Part shown: positions 1 through 7,260 of the stretch, piece by piece
How positions within the stretch are numbered: the first letter of the stretch is position 1
Layout: every line of letters begins with the position of its first letter
NCBI GenBank assembly: GCA_017632035.1
Contig: JAGBSG010000096.1
Location: 1 to 59,172 of the forward strand
Length of the DNA stretch: 59,172 nt
Reading direction: 5' to 3'
DNA from: Oscillospiraceae bacterium
GTDB lineage: Bacteria > Bacillota > Clostridia > Oscillospirales > Oscillospiraceae
Made by a program: the position numbers and the translations under genes
Notes under the pieces: generated by a model
The model's input: the letters and a program-made list of their open reading frames with translations, nothing else
Told to the model about the DNA's origin: nothing
The model's database searches: none

Positions 1-77
1 ACATAGGAACCCTCTCCAGACAGATATGCTCGGACCATTGAAATTTTTTGCTCCGGTGTCCATTTTGATTTGGACAT
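1..77 (-). CDS. IS3-family transposase OrfA, N-terminal fragment (runs off the window)
   Basis: Reading from the ATG at 77 on the minus strand gives a peptide beginning MSKSKWTPEQKISMVRAYLS and then GEGSY. This is the typical start of an IS3-family OrfA, the helix-turn-helix protein that binds the element's ends. A purine-rich run (AGGGGG) sits about 8 bases upstream of the start. Only 25 codons are visible, so it cannot be told whether the transposase is intact. Confidence 0.6.
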   Translation of the reverse strand, partial: MSKSKWTPEQKISMVRAYLSGEGSY

Positions 78-135
78 AGAAAATACCCCCTAAAATAGAC
101 TTTGGATATTTCCGTGGTCTACTTTAGGGGGATCA
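1..135 (-). mobile_element. End of an IS3-type insertion sequence, cut by the window edge
   Basis: The minus strand from about 135 downward begins TGATCCCCCTAAAGTAGAC, which resembles IS3-family termini that start with TG and a run of C. It then leads into a transposase OrfA start at 77. Only the left terminus and the first 25 codons of the transposase are inside the window. The end lies about 50 bp beyond the stop codon of the neighbouring ABC ATPase gene, so the element inserted just downstream of that operon. The exact terminus and any target duplication cannot be fixed without the other end. Confidence 0.6.
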
Positions 136-182
136 TATCACGCCAATCGCCTGCCGGTGTTCTGTTATATTTGCCGGATCAC

Positions 183-977
183 TCAGGAAAGCAACAGCTT
201 ATCGTTGGCTTCATTGGAACCACTGGCCTGACTGAACAGGCTCAGCAGCTGCTCCACAACAAGCTTTTTCTTCTGCTCACCGCGGATATCCACCGCAATA
301 TGGCCGTCACACATCATGATCAGGCGATTGCCGTAGGCAATGGCATCACGCATATTGTGGGTGATCATCAGTGTAGTCAGATTGTTCTTTTCTACGATTT
401 TCTGGGTGGTTTCCAGCACGGTGGCCGCAGTCTTGGGGTCCAGAGCCGCGGTGTGTTCGTCCAAAAGCAACAGTTTGGGCTCTTGCAAGGCAGCCATCAG
501 CAGAGTCAGTGCCTGCCGCTGTCCACCGGACAGAAGACCCACCTTGGAGGTCATGCGATCTTCCAGGCCGAGGCCCAATGTTTCCAGTTGTTCACGGTAA
601 AAAGCCCGCTCTTTCTTCGTAATGCCCGCACGAAGGCCTCTGGGCTTGCCGCGGCGAAAGGCCAAAGCCAGATTCTCCTCGATCTGCATAGTTGCTGCTG
701 TACCCATCATGGGGTCCTGAAATACACGCCCGATGTACTTGGCCCGCTTGTACTCCGGAAGATTTGTCACATTCTGACCGTCGATCAGGATCTTTCCGGA
801 ATCTACGCCGTAGACACCTGCCACAGAGTTCATCAGCGTGCTTTTACCGGCGCCGATACCACCAATAACTGCAACAAATTCACCCTTCTCCAGCTTCAGG
901 TTCAGGTTCTCCAGGGCGATCTTTTCATTGATCGTCCCAGCATTAAAGGTCTTGCAAACATCGATCAGTTGAAGCAT
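183..977 (-). CDS. ABC transporter ATP-binding protein, TrpXYZ-type importer (TrpZ-like)
   Basis: 264 aa ATPase of an ABC importer; it hydrolyses ATP at the inner face of the membrane to drive uptake. Walker A GGIGAGKST is at residues 39-47, the signature LSGGQ at 149-153, Walker B LLLLDE at 169-174 and the switch histidine near 207. The Walker A has Ile where this family usually has Asn, a small oddity. The gene overlaps the end of the permease gene by 13 bases and follows the lipoprotein gene, the order seen in TrpXYZ-type systems (PF04392 binding protein). Relatives import tryptophan or other amino-acid-like ligands; the ligand here is unknown. The permease partner is broken, so this ATPase may have no working partner. 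Confidence 0.85.
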   Translation of the reverse strand: MLQLIDVCKTFNAGTINEKIALENLNLKLEKGEFVAVIGGIGAGKSTLMNSVAGVYGVDSGKILIDGQNVTNLPEYKRAKYIGRVFQDPMMGTAATMQIEENLALAFRRGKPRGLRAGITKKERAFYREQLETLGLGLEDRMTSKVGLLSGGQRQALTLLMAALQEPKLLLLDEHTAALDPKTAATVLETTQKIVEKNNLTTLMITHNMRDAIAYGNRLIMMCDGHIAVDIRGEQKKKLVVEQLLSLFSQASGSNEANDKLLLS

Positions 978-1717
978 ACCTTCTCCCCCTTTCCCGTTGT
1001 ATGAACCTTCTTGACTTTCCCGGTTTTCAAATTCGGCACAGTCAGGAAGATCGCCACAATAATAGCAGAAAGCAGCTTCAGATACTGAGAATCCACACTC
1101 AGTAAGCTCAATACCGCCTGAATCACCACGAAGTATACAATCGCACCCAAGCTCACCGCCAGAAGCTTCAAAGCAAAATTCTTGAAGATCTTACCGAACA
1201 GAACATCGCCGATAATGATCGCAGCCAAACCGATAACGATGGCGCCTCGGCCCATATTAATCTCGGCACTGCCCTGATACTGGGCAAACAAAGATCCGGA
1301 CAGCGCAACCAGAACCTTATAATTTCTAGAGGGCAAACTCAGCAAATTTGTCAGATCTCCGGCGTGAACACCCATGATCGCCATATTGACAGTCCACAGA
1401 CTCAGCTAGGTCAAAATACCGGCCAGGATCGCAGGGATCTTACATTTGGTATGCAGGAAGCCGGTAACCGCGCCGGCAAGAAAGCCTGCGATAAAAGCTG
1501 CCAGCATAGCGACCCACACAGAATATCCGCCTACCATCATAGCAGCGCACACCGCACCGCCGGTACAGAAAGAGCCGTCTACAGTCAGATCAGACAGTTC
1601 CAGTACCTTATAAGTAATATATAGGCCAATGGCCATAACGCCCCAGATCAAGCCCTGGGATGCAGCACCGGGCAAGGCATTGCCAAAGGCACTGAAGTTT
1701 TGCAGCAAGGCATCCAT
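965..1717 (-). pseudogene. ABC transporter permease (TrpY-like), interrupted by an in-frame amber stop and shortened
   Basis: The reading frame from ATG 1717 gives 103 residues of a polytopic permease ending ...IPAILAGILT, then a TAG at 1406-1408, then continues in the same frame (LSLWTVNMAIMG...) to 965. A CAG-to-TAG change would explain the stop. The part after the stop is also too short: it jumps from the region after the IMG motif straight to VALSGSLFAQYQG. The middle membrane segments and the ATGDNP-type loop known from the family are absent, roughly 50-60 residues. The whole frame would give 250 residues against about 290 usual. The C-terminal half (GAIVIGLAAIIIGDVLFG) is well preserved. 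Best read as a recently inactivated permease; an assembly error could explain the stop but hardly the deletion as well. Confidence 0.8.
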
Positions 1718-1784
1718 AAAAAAGGTATCCTCCCAATTAAGCCAGAGGCGAGATGGTCAACCATCCCGCCCAGGCAGTATTCTC

Positions 1785-2744
1785 TTAGCCGATCTTGGCA
1801 TAACCATCCAGCGGGATAATACCCAGTTCCTTACAAATAGTCTCGTTGTACTTGTAAGCGGGAGCAGGGGCATAGCCGATGGGCATTTCGCTGATGTTCG
1901 CCTCACCCTTCAGGATCTTGACAGCCATCTCACCGGTGGTATAGCCCAGCTCATAGTAGCTGATGGACATGGTAGCAATACCGCAACCTTTGCAAGTGTT
2001 CTCCTCACCTGCAATGATGGGCACATTCTTAGGCTTGCAGATATCGTAGATGCTGCTTGCGTTGTTGGCAACAACATTATCGGTAGGAACATAAATAGCA
2101 TCGGACCAATCGGCAGCAGCGGTGGTAACATTGGTCATCTCATTGGTATCAGCGAAGCCAAACTGCCTGCACTCAATGCCCTTCTTCGTCAAATATTCTT
2201 CAACCTTATCCACCTGATACTTGGAGTTGGGCTCTGCGTTACAGAACAGCAGACCCACCTTCTTGGCAGCAGGACACCAATCCAGGATCATCTGTGCCTG
2301 CTTGTCCAGATCCGCCAGGTCAGAGGTACCGGAAACATTACCGCCTACAGTCCCGTTGAAATCCTTAATACCAAGCGCAACGCCATACTCTGTAACAGAA
2401 GTGCCGAGAACAGGAATGGTTTCTGTTGCATTGGCAGCAGCAACCAGCGCAGAAGTTGCATTGGCCATGATCAGGTCTACCTTGCCAGAAACCAGAGAAC
2501 TGATGATGGAAGTACAGTTGGTAATCTCACCGGCAGCATTCTGCTCCTTAAAGGTAACATTCTCCTTGCCAAGGCCGGCCTCAACAGCATCCTTAAAACC
2601 CTGGGTTGCTGCATCAAGGGCATCATGGGGCATATACTGGCAAATACCGATAACATACTTGCCGCTGGCGGATGTGTTGCCGCTGCAGGCTGTCATGGAA
2701 GCCAGCAGCAAGACTGCCAGCATAAGTGCCAAAATTTTCTTCAT
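1785..2744 (-). CDS. ABC transporter substrate-binding lipoprotein, TrpX-like (PF04392)
   Basis: 319 aa lipoprotein that would capture ligand outside the membrane and deliver it to the permease. The N-terminus MKKILALMLAVLLLASMTAC is a signal peptide with a lipobox ending at Cys20. The start at 2744 is preferred over one 21 bases upstream because AAGGAGAG lies 6-8 bases before it. The two-lobed fold is indicated by the patterns VIGICQYMPHDALD near the N-terminus and the VGLLFCNAEPNSKYQ segment mid-protein, typical of PF04392. It is the first gene of the binding protein-permease-ATPase operon. The gene is intact although the permease is not. Ligand unknown; tryptophan is only suggested by relatives. 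Confidence 0.85.
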   Translation of the reverse strand: MKKILALMLAVLLLASMTACSGNTSASGKYVIGICQYMPHDALDAATQGFKDAVEAGLGKENVTFKEQNAAGEITNCTSIISSLVSGKVDLIMANATSALVAAANATETIPVLGTSVTEYGVALGIKDFNGTVGGNVSGTSDLADLDKQAQMILDWCPAAKKVGLLFCNAEPNSKYQVDKVEEYLTKKGIECRQFGFADTNEMTNVTTAAADWSDAIYVPTDNVVANNASSIYDICKPKNVPIIAGEENTCKGCGIATMSISYYELGYTTGEMAVKILKGEANISEMPIGYAPAPAYKYNETICKELGIIPLDGYAKIG

Positions 2745-2935
2745 AATTGTTCTCTCCTTTTTCATTGTCCAACGGACATCTGATTTTCATATCAGACAGC
2801 CATAAGTCTTAATATGTCAACCTTTTCCGCTCCCTGTGGACATCATTTTTTCCACGAAAGACTCTTTTATTTTTATTCACCAATTATACACATTCCATGA
2901 ATCCACACCAAAACCAAAAAAATTCAAAAACACAC

Positions 2936-2964
2936 TTGACATTTTTCAATGCCTGTGTTATAGT
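2936..2964 (+). promoter_or_regulatory. Promoter of rplJ-rplL
   Basis: TTGACA at 2936-2941 and TATAGT at 2959-2964 with a 17-base spacer, a near-consensus vegetative promoter. It lies about 125 bases before rplJ and directly upstream of the L10 leader. Confidence 0.85.
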
Positions 2965-2970
2965 TGCATA

Positions 2971-3080
2971 GTTGCCAAAGACAGCAGGTTGCGAAAGCGG
3001 TAAATCCTGCCGAGGTGCGTGAATTGATTGTTTGCGTGTCTTTCTGTCTTCTGGCAGGAAGACACTTTTATTTTCGGAGG
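2971..3080 (+). ncRNA. Ribosomal protein L10 leader with attenuator hairpin
   Basis: The leader contains the conserved core AGCAGGTTGCGAAAGCGG followed by TCCTGCCGAGGT, which fits the L10 leader family bound by L10 or the L10-L12 complex. Downstream, GTGTCTT at 3036-3042 pairs with AAGACAC at 3059-3065 and is followed by TTTTATTTT, an intrinsic terminator ending just before the rplJ ribosome binding site. Excess L10(L12)4 is expected to bind the core and favour termination. Core recognition is from the sequence; the mechanism is known for this leader family. Confidence 0.8.
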
Positions 3081-3088
3081 TGAAATTT

Positions 3089-3619
3089 ATGCCCAACGCA
3101 AAGGTTCTTGAGAGCAAGAAGGCAGTTGTTGAAGCCCTGACCGCTAAGATCCAGGATGCTACTTCCGTAGTATTTGTGGACTACAAGGGCATCTCTGTCG
3201 CTCAGGATACCGAGCTGCGTAAGCAGTTCCGTGAAGCAGGCGTGGAATACACCGTTGTTAAGAACACCCTCACCCGTTTCGCAGCTAAGAACAATGGCTA
3301 CGACTTCGATGAGCTTCTGAACGGCACTACCGCAATGGCTTCCACCACCGGCGACCCCATCGCCCCTGCTCGTATCGTATGCGAGTTCGCCAAGAAGAAC
3401 AAGCTGAAGACCCTGGCCATCAAGGGTGGCGTTGTTGAAGGCTCCGTGCTGTCTGCTGATCAGCTGAACGGCTTCGGTGAGCTGCCCAGCAAGAACGCTC
3501 TGGTTGCTTCTGTCCTTGGTACTTTCCTGGCACCTATCTCCAGCCTGGCTTTTGTTCTGGATCAGATCCGGCAGCAGAAGGACGGCGGCGCCCCCGCAGC
3601 AGAAGCTGCAGAAGCCTAA
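3089..3619 (+). CDS. rplJ: 50S ribosomal protein L10
   Basis: 176 aa protein of the ribosomal stalk base; it anchors L7/L12 dimers to 23S rRNA through its N-terminal domain. The protein starts MPNAKVLESKKAVVEALTAK and has the typical SVVFVDYKGISV and YTVVKNTLTRFA stretches. The start at 3089 follows CGGAGGTG; the longer frame from 3032 would run through the leader terminator and is rejected. The C-terminal tail (GGAPAAEAAEA) is the expected flexible L12-binding end. Co-transcribed with rplL 59 bases downstream. Confidence 0.97.
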   Translation: MPNAKVLESKKAVVEALTAKIQDATSVVFVDYKGISVAQDTELRKQFREAGVEYTVVKNTLTRFAAKNNGYDFDELLNGTTAMASTTGDPIAPARIVCEFAKKNKLKTLAIKGGVVEGSVLSADQLNGFGELPSKNALVASVLGTFLAPISSLAFVLDQIRQQKDGGAPAAEAAEA

Positions 3620-3678
3620 TCGCTTCGTAAACCCATTCACACATTTACAACACATATTTATTTAGGAGGACTATTACA

Positions 3679-4053
3679 ATGGCTAGTGAAAAGATCACTG
3701 CTCTCGTTGAGGAAGTAAAGGGCCTGACCGTTCTGGAGCTGTCCGAGCTGGTTCACACCCTGGAGGAAGTTTTCGGCGTTTCCGCCGCTGCCGCTGCTGT
3801 TGCCGGCCCCGCTGTTGCCGCTGCTGCTGAGGTTGAGGAGAAGACCGAGTTCGACGTTATCCTGAAGAACGCCGGCGCTTCCAAGCTGAACGTCATCAAG
3901 GTTGTCCGCGCTGTTACCGGCCTGGGCCTGAAGGACGCTAAGGACCTGGTTGACAACTGCCCCAAGACTCTGAAGGAAGCTGTCTCCAAGGAAGATGCCG
4001 AGAAGATCGTTGCCGAGCTGAAGGAAGCTGGCGCCGAGGCCGAGCTGAAGTAA
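3679..4053 (+). CDS. rplL: 50S ribosomal protein L7/L12
   Basis: 124 aa stalk protein that recruits and activates translation GTPases. An N-terminal dimerisation region (about 1-35), an Ala-rich hinge (about 36-52, [16 protein letters not shown]) and the C-terminal factor-binding domain ([20 protein letters not shown]) are all present. AGGAGG stands about 9 bases before the start. A strong terminator follows the gene. Confidence 0.98.
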   Translation: MASEKITALVEEVKGLTVLELSELVHTLEEVFGVSAAAAAVAGPAVAAAAEVEEKTEFDVILKNAGASKLNVIKVVRAVTGLGLKDAKDLVDNCPKTLKEAVSKEDAEKIVAELKEAGAEAELK

Positions 4054-4072
4054 TTCAGTTTGTTCTGCAATC

Positions 4073-4101
4073 AACAGCCGCCATTTTTGGCGGCTGTTTT
4101 C
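4073..4101 (+). terminator. Terminator after rplL
   Basis: AACAGCCGCC at 4073-4082 pairs with GGCGGCTGTT at 4089-4098, followed by TTCCTT. It closes the rplJL unit. Confidence 0.85.
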
Positions 4102-4120
4102 CTTATAAGGAGGCTTACTT

Positions 4121-4930
4121 ATGGAAGATATTCTATCCCTTCTGCGTTCCGCCCATGTGGATCCGGAAGTTTTTCTGAAATCCATGGCAGTCTTGGCTGT
4201 CGGAAGTCTGCTGTTGGGTGCCATTGGCCGTTTTGTATTTGGTAAACGGTCCGGTTTTTCTCATGCTGTTTCCTCTGCTATTGCAATTTTGTTCATCTAC
4301 GCTGTGACTGTTGTGGTGTACAGCGCTTTCGCGGAGCTGACCCAATTCATCCCCCCTCTACCCTATGTCACTATAGACGCTGAGCAAATGACGCTGTTCC
4401 GCTTTGAAGGCAGTCATTATACCGTGATCTGCAATCAGGTGCTGAATATGATCATTCTGGCCTTTCTGGCCAATCTGCTTGACAGCTGTATTCCTTCGGG
4501 GAAGAATCCCCTGATTTGGCTGCTTCTGAAGTGTGTCACAGTGCTTGGGGCTATCGCACTGCAGCTGCTTGTAAATTGGCTTCTGGACCGGTATATGCCG
4601 GCAGACCTGATGACCTACGCCCCTACGATCCTGCTGGGATTGCTTGTGCTTTTACTGCTGGTCGGCGCGCTCAAGCTCGTAGTTGGTGCGTTGCTGGCAA
4701 GCGTCCACCCGCTGATCGGCGCATTCTACACCTTCTTCTTTGCCACCCTGGTAGGCAGATCCCTTACCAAAGCTATGCTGACCACCGCCATTCTCTCCGG
4801 TCTGGTGCTTGCCCTAAACTATCTGGGCTGTACCGCTATCTCCATTGCCTCGGCTGCACTGATCGCCTACATCCCACTTGTATTGGTTCTGGCACTTGTT
4901 TGGTACGCAGTAAACAGGATCATGCATTAA
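4121..4930 (+). CDS. Polytopic membrane protein of unknown function
   Basis: 269 aa, with about seven to nine hydrophobic segments (first around residues 22-40, then AIAILFIYAVTVVVY, NMIILAFLANLL, VTVLGAIALQLLVNWLL, TILLGLLVLLLLVG, and three near the C-terminus). AAGGAGG lies 8 bases before the ATG. I recognise no domain with certainty; the layout is loosely like CvpA-type proteins but is longer. It stands alone between the rplL terminator and the promoter of the next gene. It may be transcribed by read-through from rplJL, since no separate promoter is evident. Confidence 0.75.
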   Translation: MEDILSLLRSAHVDPEVFLKSMAVLAVGSLLLGAIGRFVFGKRSGFSHAVSSAIAILFIYAVTVVVYSAFAELTQFIPPLPYVTIDAEQMTLFRFEGSHYTVICNQVLNMIILAFLANLLDSCIPSGKNPLIWLLLKCVTVLGAIALQLLVNWLLDRYMPADLMTYAPTILLGLLVLLLLVGALKLVVGALLASVHPLIGAFYTFFFATLVGRSLTKAMLTTAILSGLVLALNYLGCTAISIASAALIAYIPLVLVLALVWYAVNRIMH

Positions 4931-5039
4931 GCATCCCCTACGGATGCGGGTTCAGCCTGTCAAAAAGCCCCATATCGTCTAAATACATAATTTAAATTTT
5001 TACCAAACGGCAATTTTTTTGGAAATCTGCATTTTTTGT

Positions 5040-5068
5040 TTTACAAATCGATAATCTTGTATTATAAT
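5040..5068 (+). promoter_or_regulatory. Promoter of the CofE-like gene
   Basis: TTTACA at 5040-5045 and TATAAT at 5063-5068 with a 17-base spacer, upstream of the start at 5128. Confidence 0.8.
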
Positions 5069-5127
5069 ATGTGGGTGGTTGATAAAATCACGAGTTTTCA
5101 ATTCTAATTAGATTGGATGTGTTGTAT

Positions 5128-6324
5128 ATGAGCCGGATGATTGGTACTGTTTCTATGGGTATCCGCGCTCCCATCATTCGCGAGGGAGACGACCTGGTAG
5201 AAATCGTCGCTGGTTCTATTCTGGATGCTATGAAGGTGGACGGTCTGACACCCCGCGACCGGGATGTTGTTGCTATGACCGAATCCATCGTTGCCCGCGC
5301 CCAGGGTAACTATGTAGATGTTGACACTATCGCGCAGGATGTCCGCACTAAGCTTGGCGGTGAGACTGTAGGCGTGATCTTCCCGATCCTGAGCCGTAAC
5401 CGCTTCGCCATCTGCCTGCGGGGCATCGCCAAGGGCTGTAAGAAGGTAGTTCTCATGCTCAGCTACCCTGCCGACGAGGTGGGCAATCACCTGGTCGACT
5501 GGGACCTGATGGATAAACACAATGTAGACCCCTATCGGGATGTACTTTCCGAGCGGAAGTACCGTGAGCTTTTCGGCTATATCAAGCATCCCTTTACCGG
5601 CGTGGACTATGTGGAATATTACGGCAACCTGGTAAAAGAATGCGGCGCAGATGTAGAGTTTGTCTTTGCCAACGACCCCAGAGCTATTTTGAATTACACC
5701 AAGAATGTGCTTTACTGTGACATTCACACCCGGGCCCGCACCAAGCGTCTGTTGAAGGATGCCGGTGCTGAGCGTGTGTTCGGTCTGGACGAGATCATGA
5801 ACGCCCCCATCAATGGCAGCGGCTACAATACGCGCTACGGCCTGTTGGGCTCTAACAAGTCCACAGAGGATAAGGTAAAGCTGTTCCCCAGAGACTGCCA
5901 GGACCTGGTAGAGTCCATTCAGGCAAGACTTCTGGAGCTGACCGGAAAGCACATAGAAGTCATGGTCTACGGCGACGGCGCGTTTAAAGACCCCGTGGGC
6001 AAGATCTGGGAGCTGGCTGACCCTGTTGTATCCCCTGCCTATACCGCAGGTCTGGAGGGCACTCCCAACGAGCTGAAGATGAAATACCTGGCAGATAACG
6101 ACTTTGCGGATCTTTCCGGCGAGGCTCTCCGGGATGCCATCAAAAATGAGATCCAGAAGAAAGACGGATCCAGTCTGGTGGGCAACATGGCTGCTCAGGG
6201 CACCACACCCCGCCGACTGACGGACCTGATCGGTTCTCTGTGCGACCTGACCTCCGGCTCCGGCGATAAGGGCACTCCCATCGTCTACATTCAGGGATAC
6301 TTCGATAACTACACCAACGATTGA
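5128..6324 (+). CDS. Coenzyme F420-0:L-glutamate ligase family protein (CofE-like, PF01996)
   Basis: 398 aa. The N-terminal half matches the CofE/F420 ligase fold in pattern: VAMTESIVARAQG near residue 50, then FPILSRNRFAICLRGIAKG. True CofE adds glutamates to F420-0, but nothing else for F420 synthesis is visible here, and this longer clostridial family is known only by homology. The real substrate is therefore open; an amide-bond-forming step with a nucleotide is an inference. The ATG at 5128 has only a weak ribosome binding site; a TTG at 5113 is an alternative. The C-terminal extension contains YGDGAFKDPVGKIWELADP. The gene is monocistronic, between its own promoter and a terminator. Confidence 0.75.
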   Translation: MSRMIGTVSMGIRAPIIREGDDLVEIVAGSILDAMKVDGLTPRDRDVVAMTESIVARAQGNYVDVDTIAQDVRTKLGGETVGVIFPILSRNRFAICLRGIAKGCKKVVLMLSYPADEVGNHLVDWDLMDKHNVDPYRDVLSERKYRELFGYIKHPFTGVDYVEYYGNLVKECGADVEFVFANDPRAILNYTKNVLYCDIHTRARTKRLLKDAGAERVFGLDEIMNAPINGSGYNTRYGLLGSNKSTEDKVKLFPRDCQDLVESIQARLLELTGKHIEVMVYGDGAFKDPVGKIWELADPVVSPAYTAGLEGTPNELKMKYLADNDFADLSGEALRDAIKNEIQKKDGSSLVGNMAAQGTTPRRLTDLIGSLCDLTSGSGDKGTPIVYIQGYFDNYTND

Positions 6325-6332
6325 TATTGCAA

Positions 6333-6364
6333 AAGGCCACCGGTAAAACCGGTGGCCTTCTTTT
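6333..6364. terminator. Bidirectional terminator between the CofE-like gene and mrp
   Basis: AAGGCCACCGG at 6333-6343 pairs with CCGGTGGCCTT at 6349-6359, with T-rich sequence on the plus side. It separates two converging genes. Confidence 0.85.
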
Positions 6365-7190
6365 ATTCTGCGTTTTCCACTGCTTCGATAACCTTTGCCA
6401 CAGCATCGGTGTTCACTGTTTCCATCAGGCCGTTGTCATAGGCCTCAGCAACCTTGGGGTCGATAGGCAATCTGGCCAGCACAGGCAGATGGAAGGCCTC
6501 CGCCACCTCGTCCAGGCGGCTCTTGCCAAACACCTCAATGCGCTTGCCGCAGTCAGGACACTCCAGATAGCTGTAGTTCTCAACGAAACCCAGCACAGGC
6601 ACATGCATCATATTTGCCATCTTTACCGCCTTGGCAACGATCATAGATACCAGATCCTGAGGACTGGTGACAATGACGATGCCATCCACAGGCAGGCTCT
6701 GAAACACAGTCAGGGGCACATCGCCTGTTCCGGGGGGCATGTCCACAAACATGTAGTCCACATCCTCCCAGATCACATCGGTCCAGAACTGCTTTACCGC
6801 GCCTGCGATCACAGGACCGCGCCATACCACAGGATCGGTGCTGTTGTCCAGCAACAGATTGATGGACATGACCTGGATGCCGCCTCTGGTCAGAGCAGGA
6901 TACAAGCCTTCTTCCGTTGCCCCCTGGCACTCAGTGACACCAAAGGCTGTAGGTGCGGAAGGGCCGGTAATATCAGCATCCAGAACACCCACACGCTTGC
7001 CCTTACGAGCCATAGCCACCGCCAGCATGGAGGTGACAGTGGACTTGCCCACGCCGCCCTTACCGGATACCACGGCGATCACTTTTTTGACTGTAGACTT
7101 GGGATTCAGCTGGGCCAGCAGGCTCTCCGCCTTGCGGTCACCGCAATCAGAACTGCCGCAGGATGCGCAGTTTCCACTGCAAGAACTCAT
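6363..7190 (-). CDS. Mrp/NBP35-family iron-sulfur cluster carrier ATPase
   Basis: 275 aa P-loop ATPase thought to bind and transfer [4Fe-4S] clusters to apoproteins. Start at 7190 is set by AAGGAG upstream; the longer frame has no such site. The deviant Walker A SGKGGVGKS is at residues 42-50, and the dimer-bridging CPDC motif at 211-214. Unusually for bacterial Mrp, the N-terminus carries a Nbp35-like ferredoxin-type cysteine set at Cys4, Cys8, Cys11 and Cys16 instead of a MIP18 domain. The VDMPPGTGD motif (residues 149-157) is intact. The abc-f gene lies 70 bases upstream in the same direction, so co-transcription is likely. Confidence 0.9.
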   Translation of the reverse strand: MSSCSGNCASCGSSDCGDRKAESLLAQLNPKSTVKKVIAVVSGKGGVGKSTVTSMLAVAMARKGKRVGVLDADITGPSAPTAFGVTECQGATEEGLYPALTRGGIQVMSINLLLDNSTDPVVWRGPVIAGAVKQFWTDVIWEDVDYMFVDMPPGTGDVPLTVFQSLPVDGIVIVTSPQDLVSMIVAKAVKMANMMHVPVLGFVENYSYLECPDCGKRIEVFGKSRLDEVAEAFHLPVLARLPIDPKVAEAYDNGLMETVNTDAVAKVIEAVENAE

Positions 7191-7260
7191 GATCAAATCG
7201 CTCCTTATTTTTGTTTTCCCTATTATACTTCCCGTGACCGGGAATGTCAACTCATGCAAA

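Noticed and set aside
1406..1408. TAG as a recoded sense codon (e.g. pyrrolysine or suppressor)
   Set aside because: polC and the FHA-SEDS gene end in TAG and the permease also has a deletion, so decay is simpler.
2766..2935. T-box or other riboswitch ahead of the TrpX-like gene
   Set aside because: No T-box sequence (GGTGGNACCGCG) or other known core is seen; only a possible TTGACA and a small hairpin.
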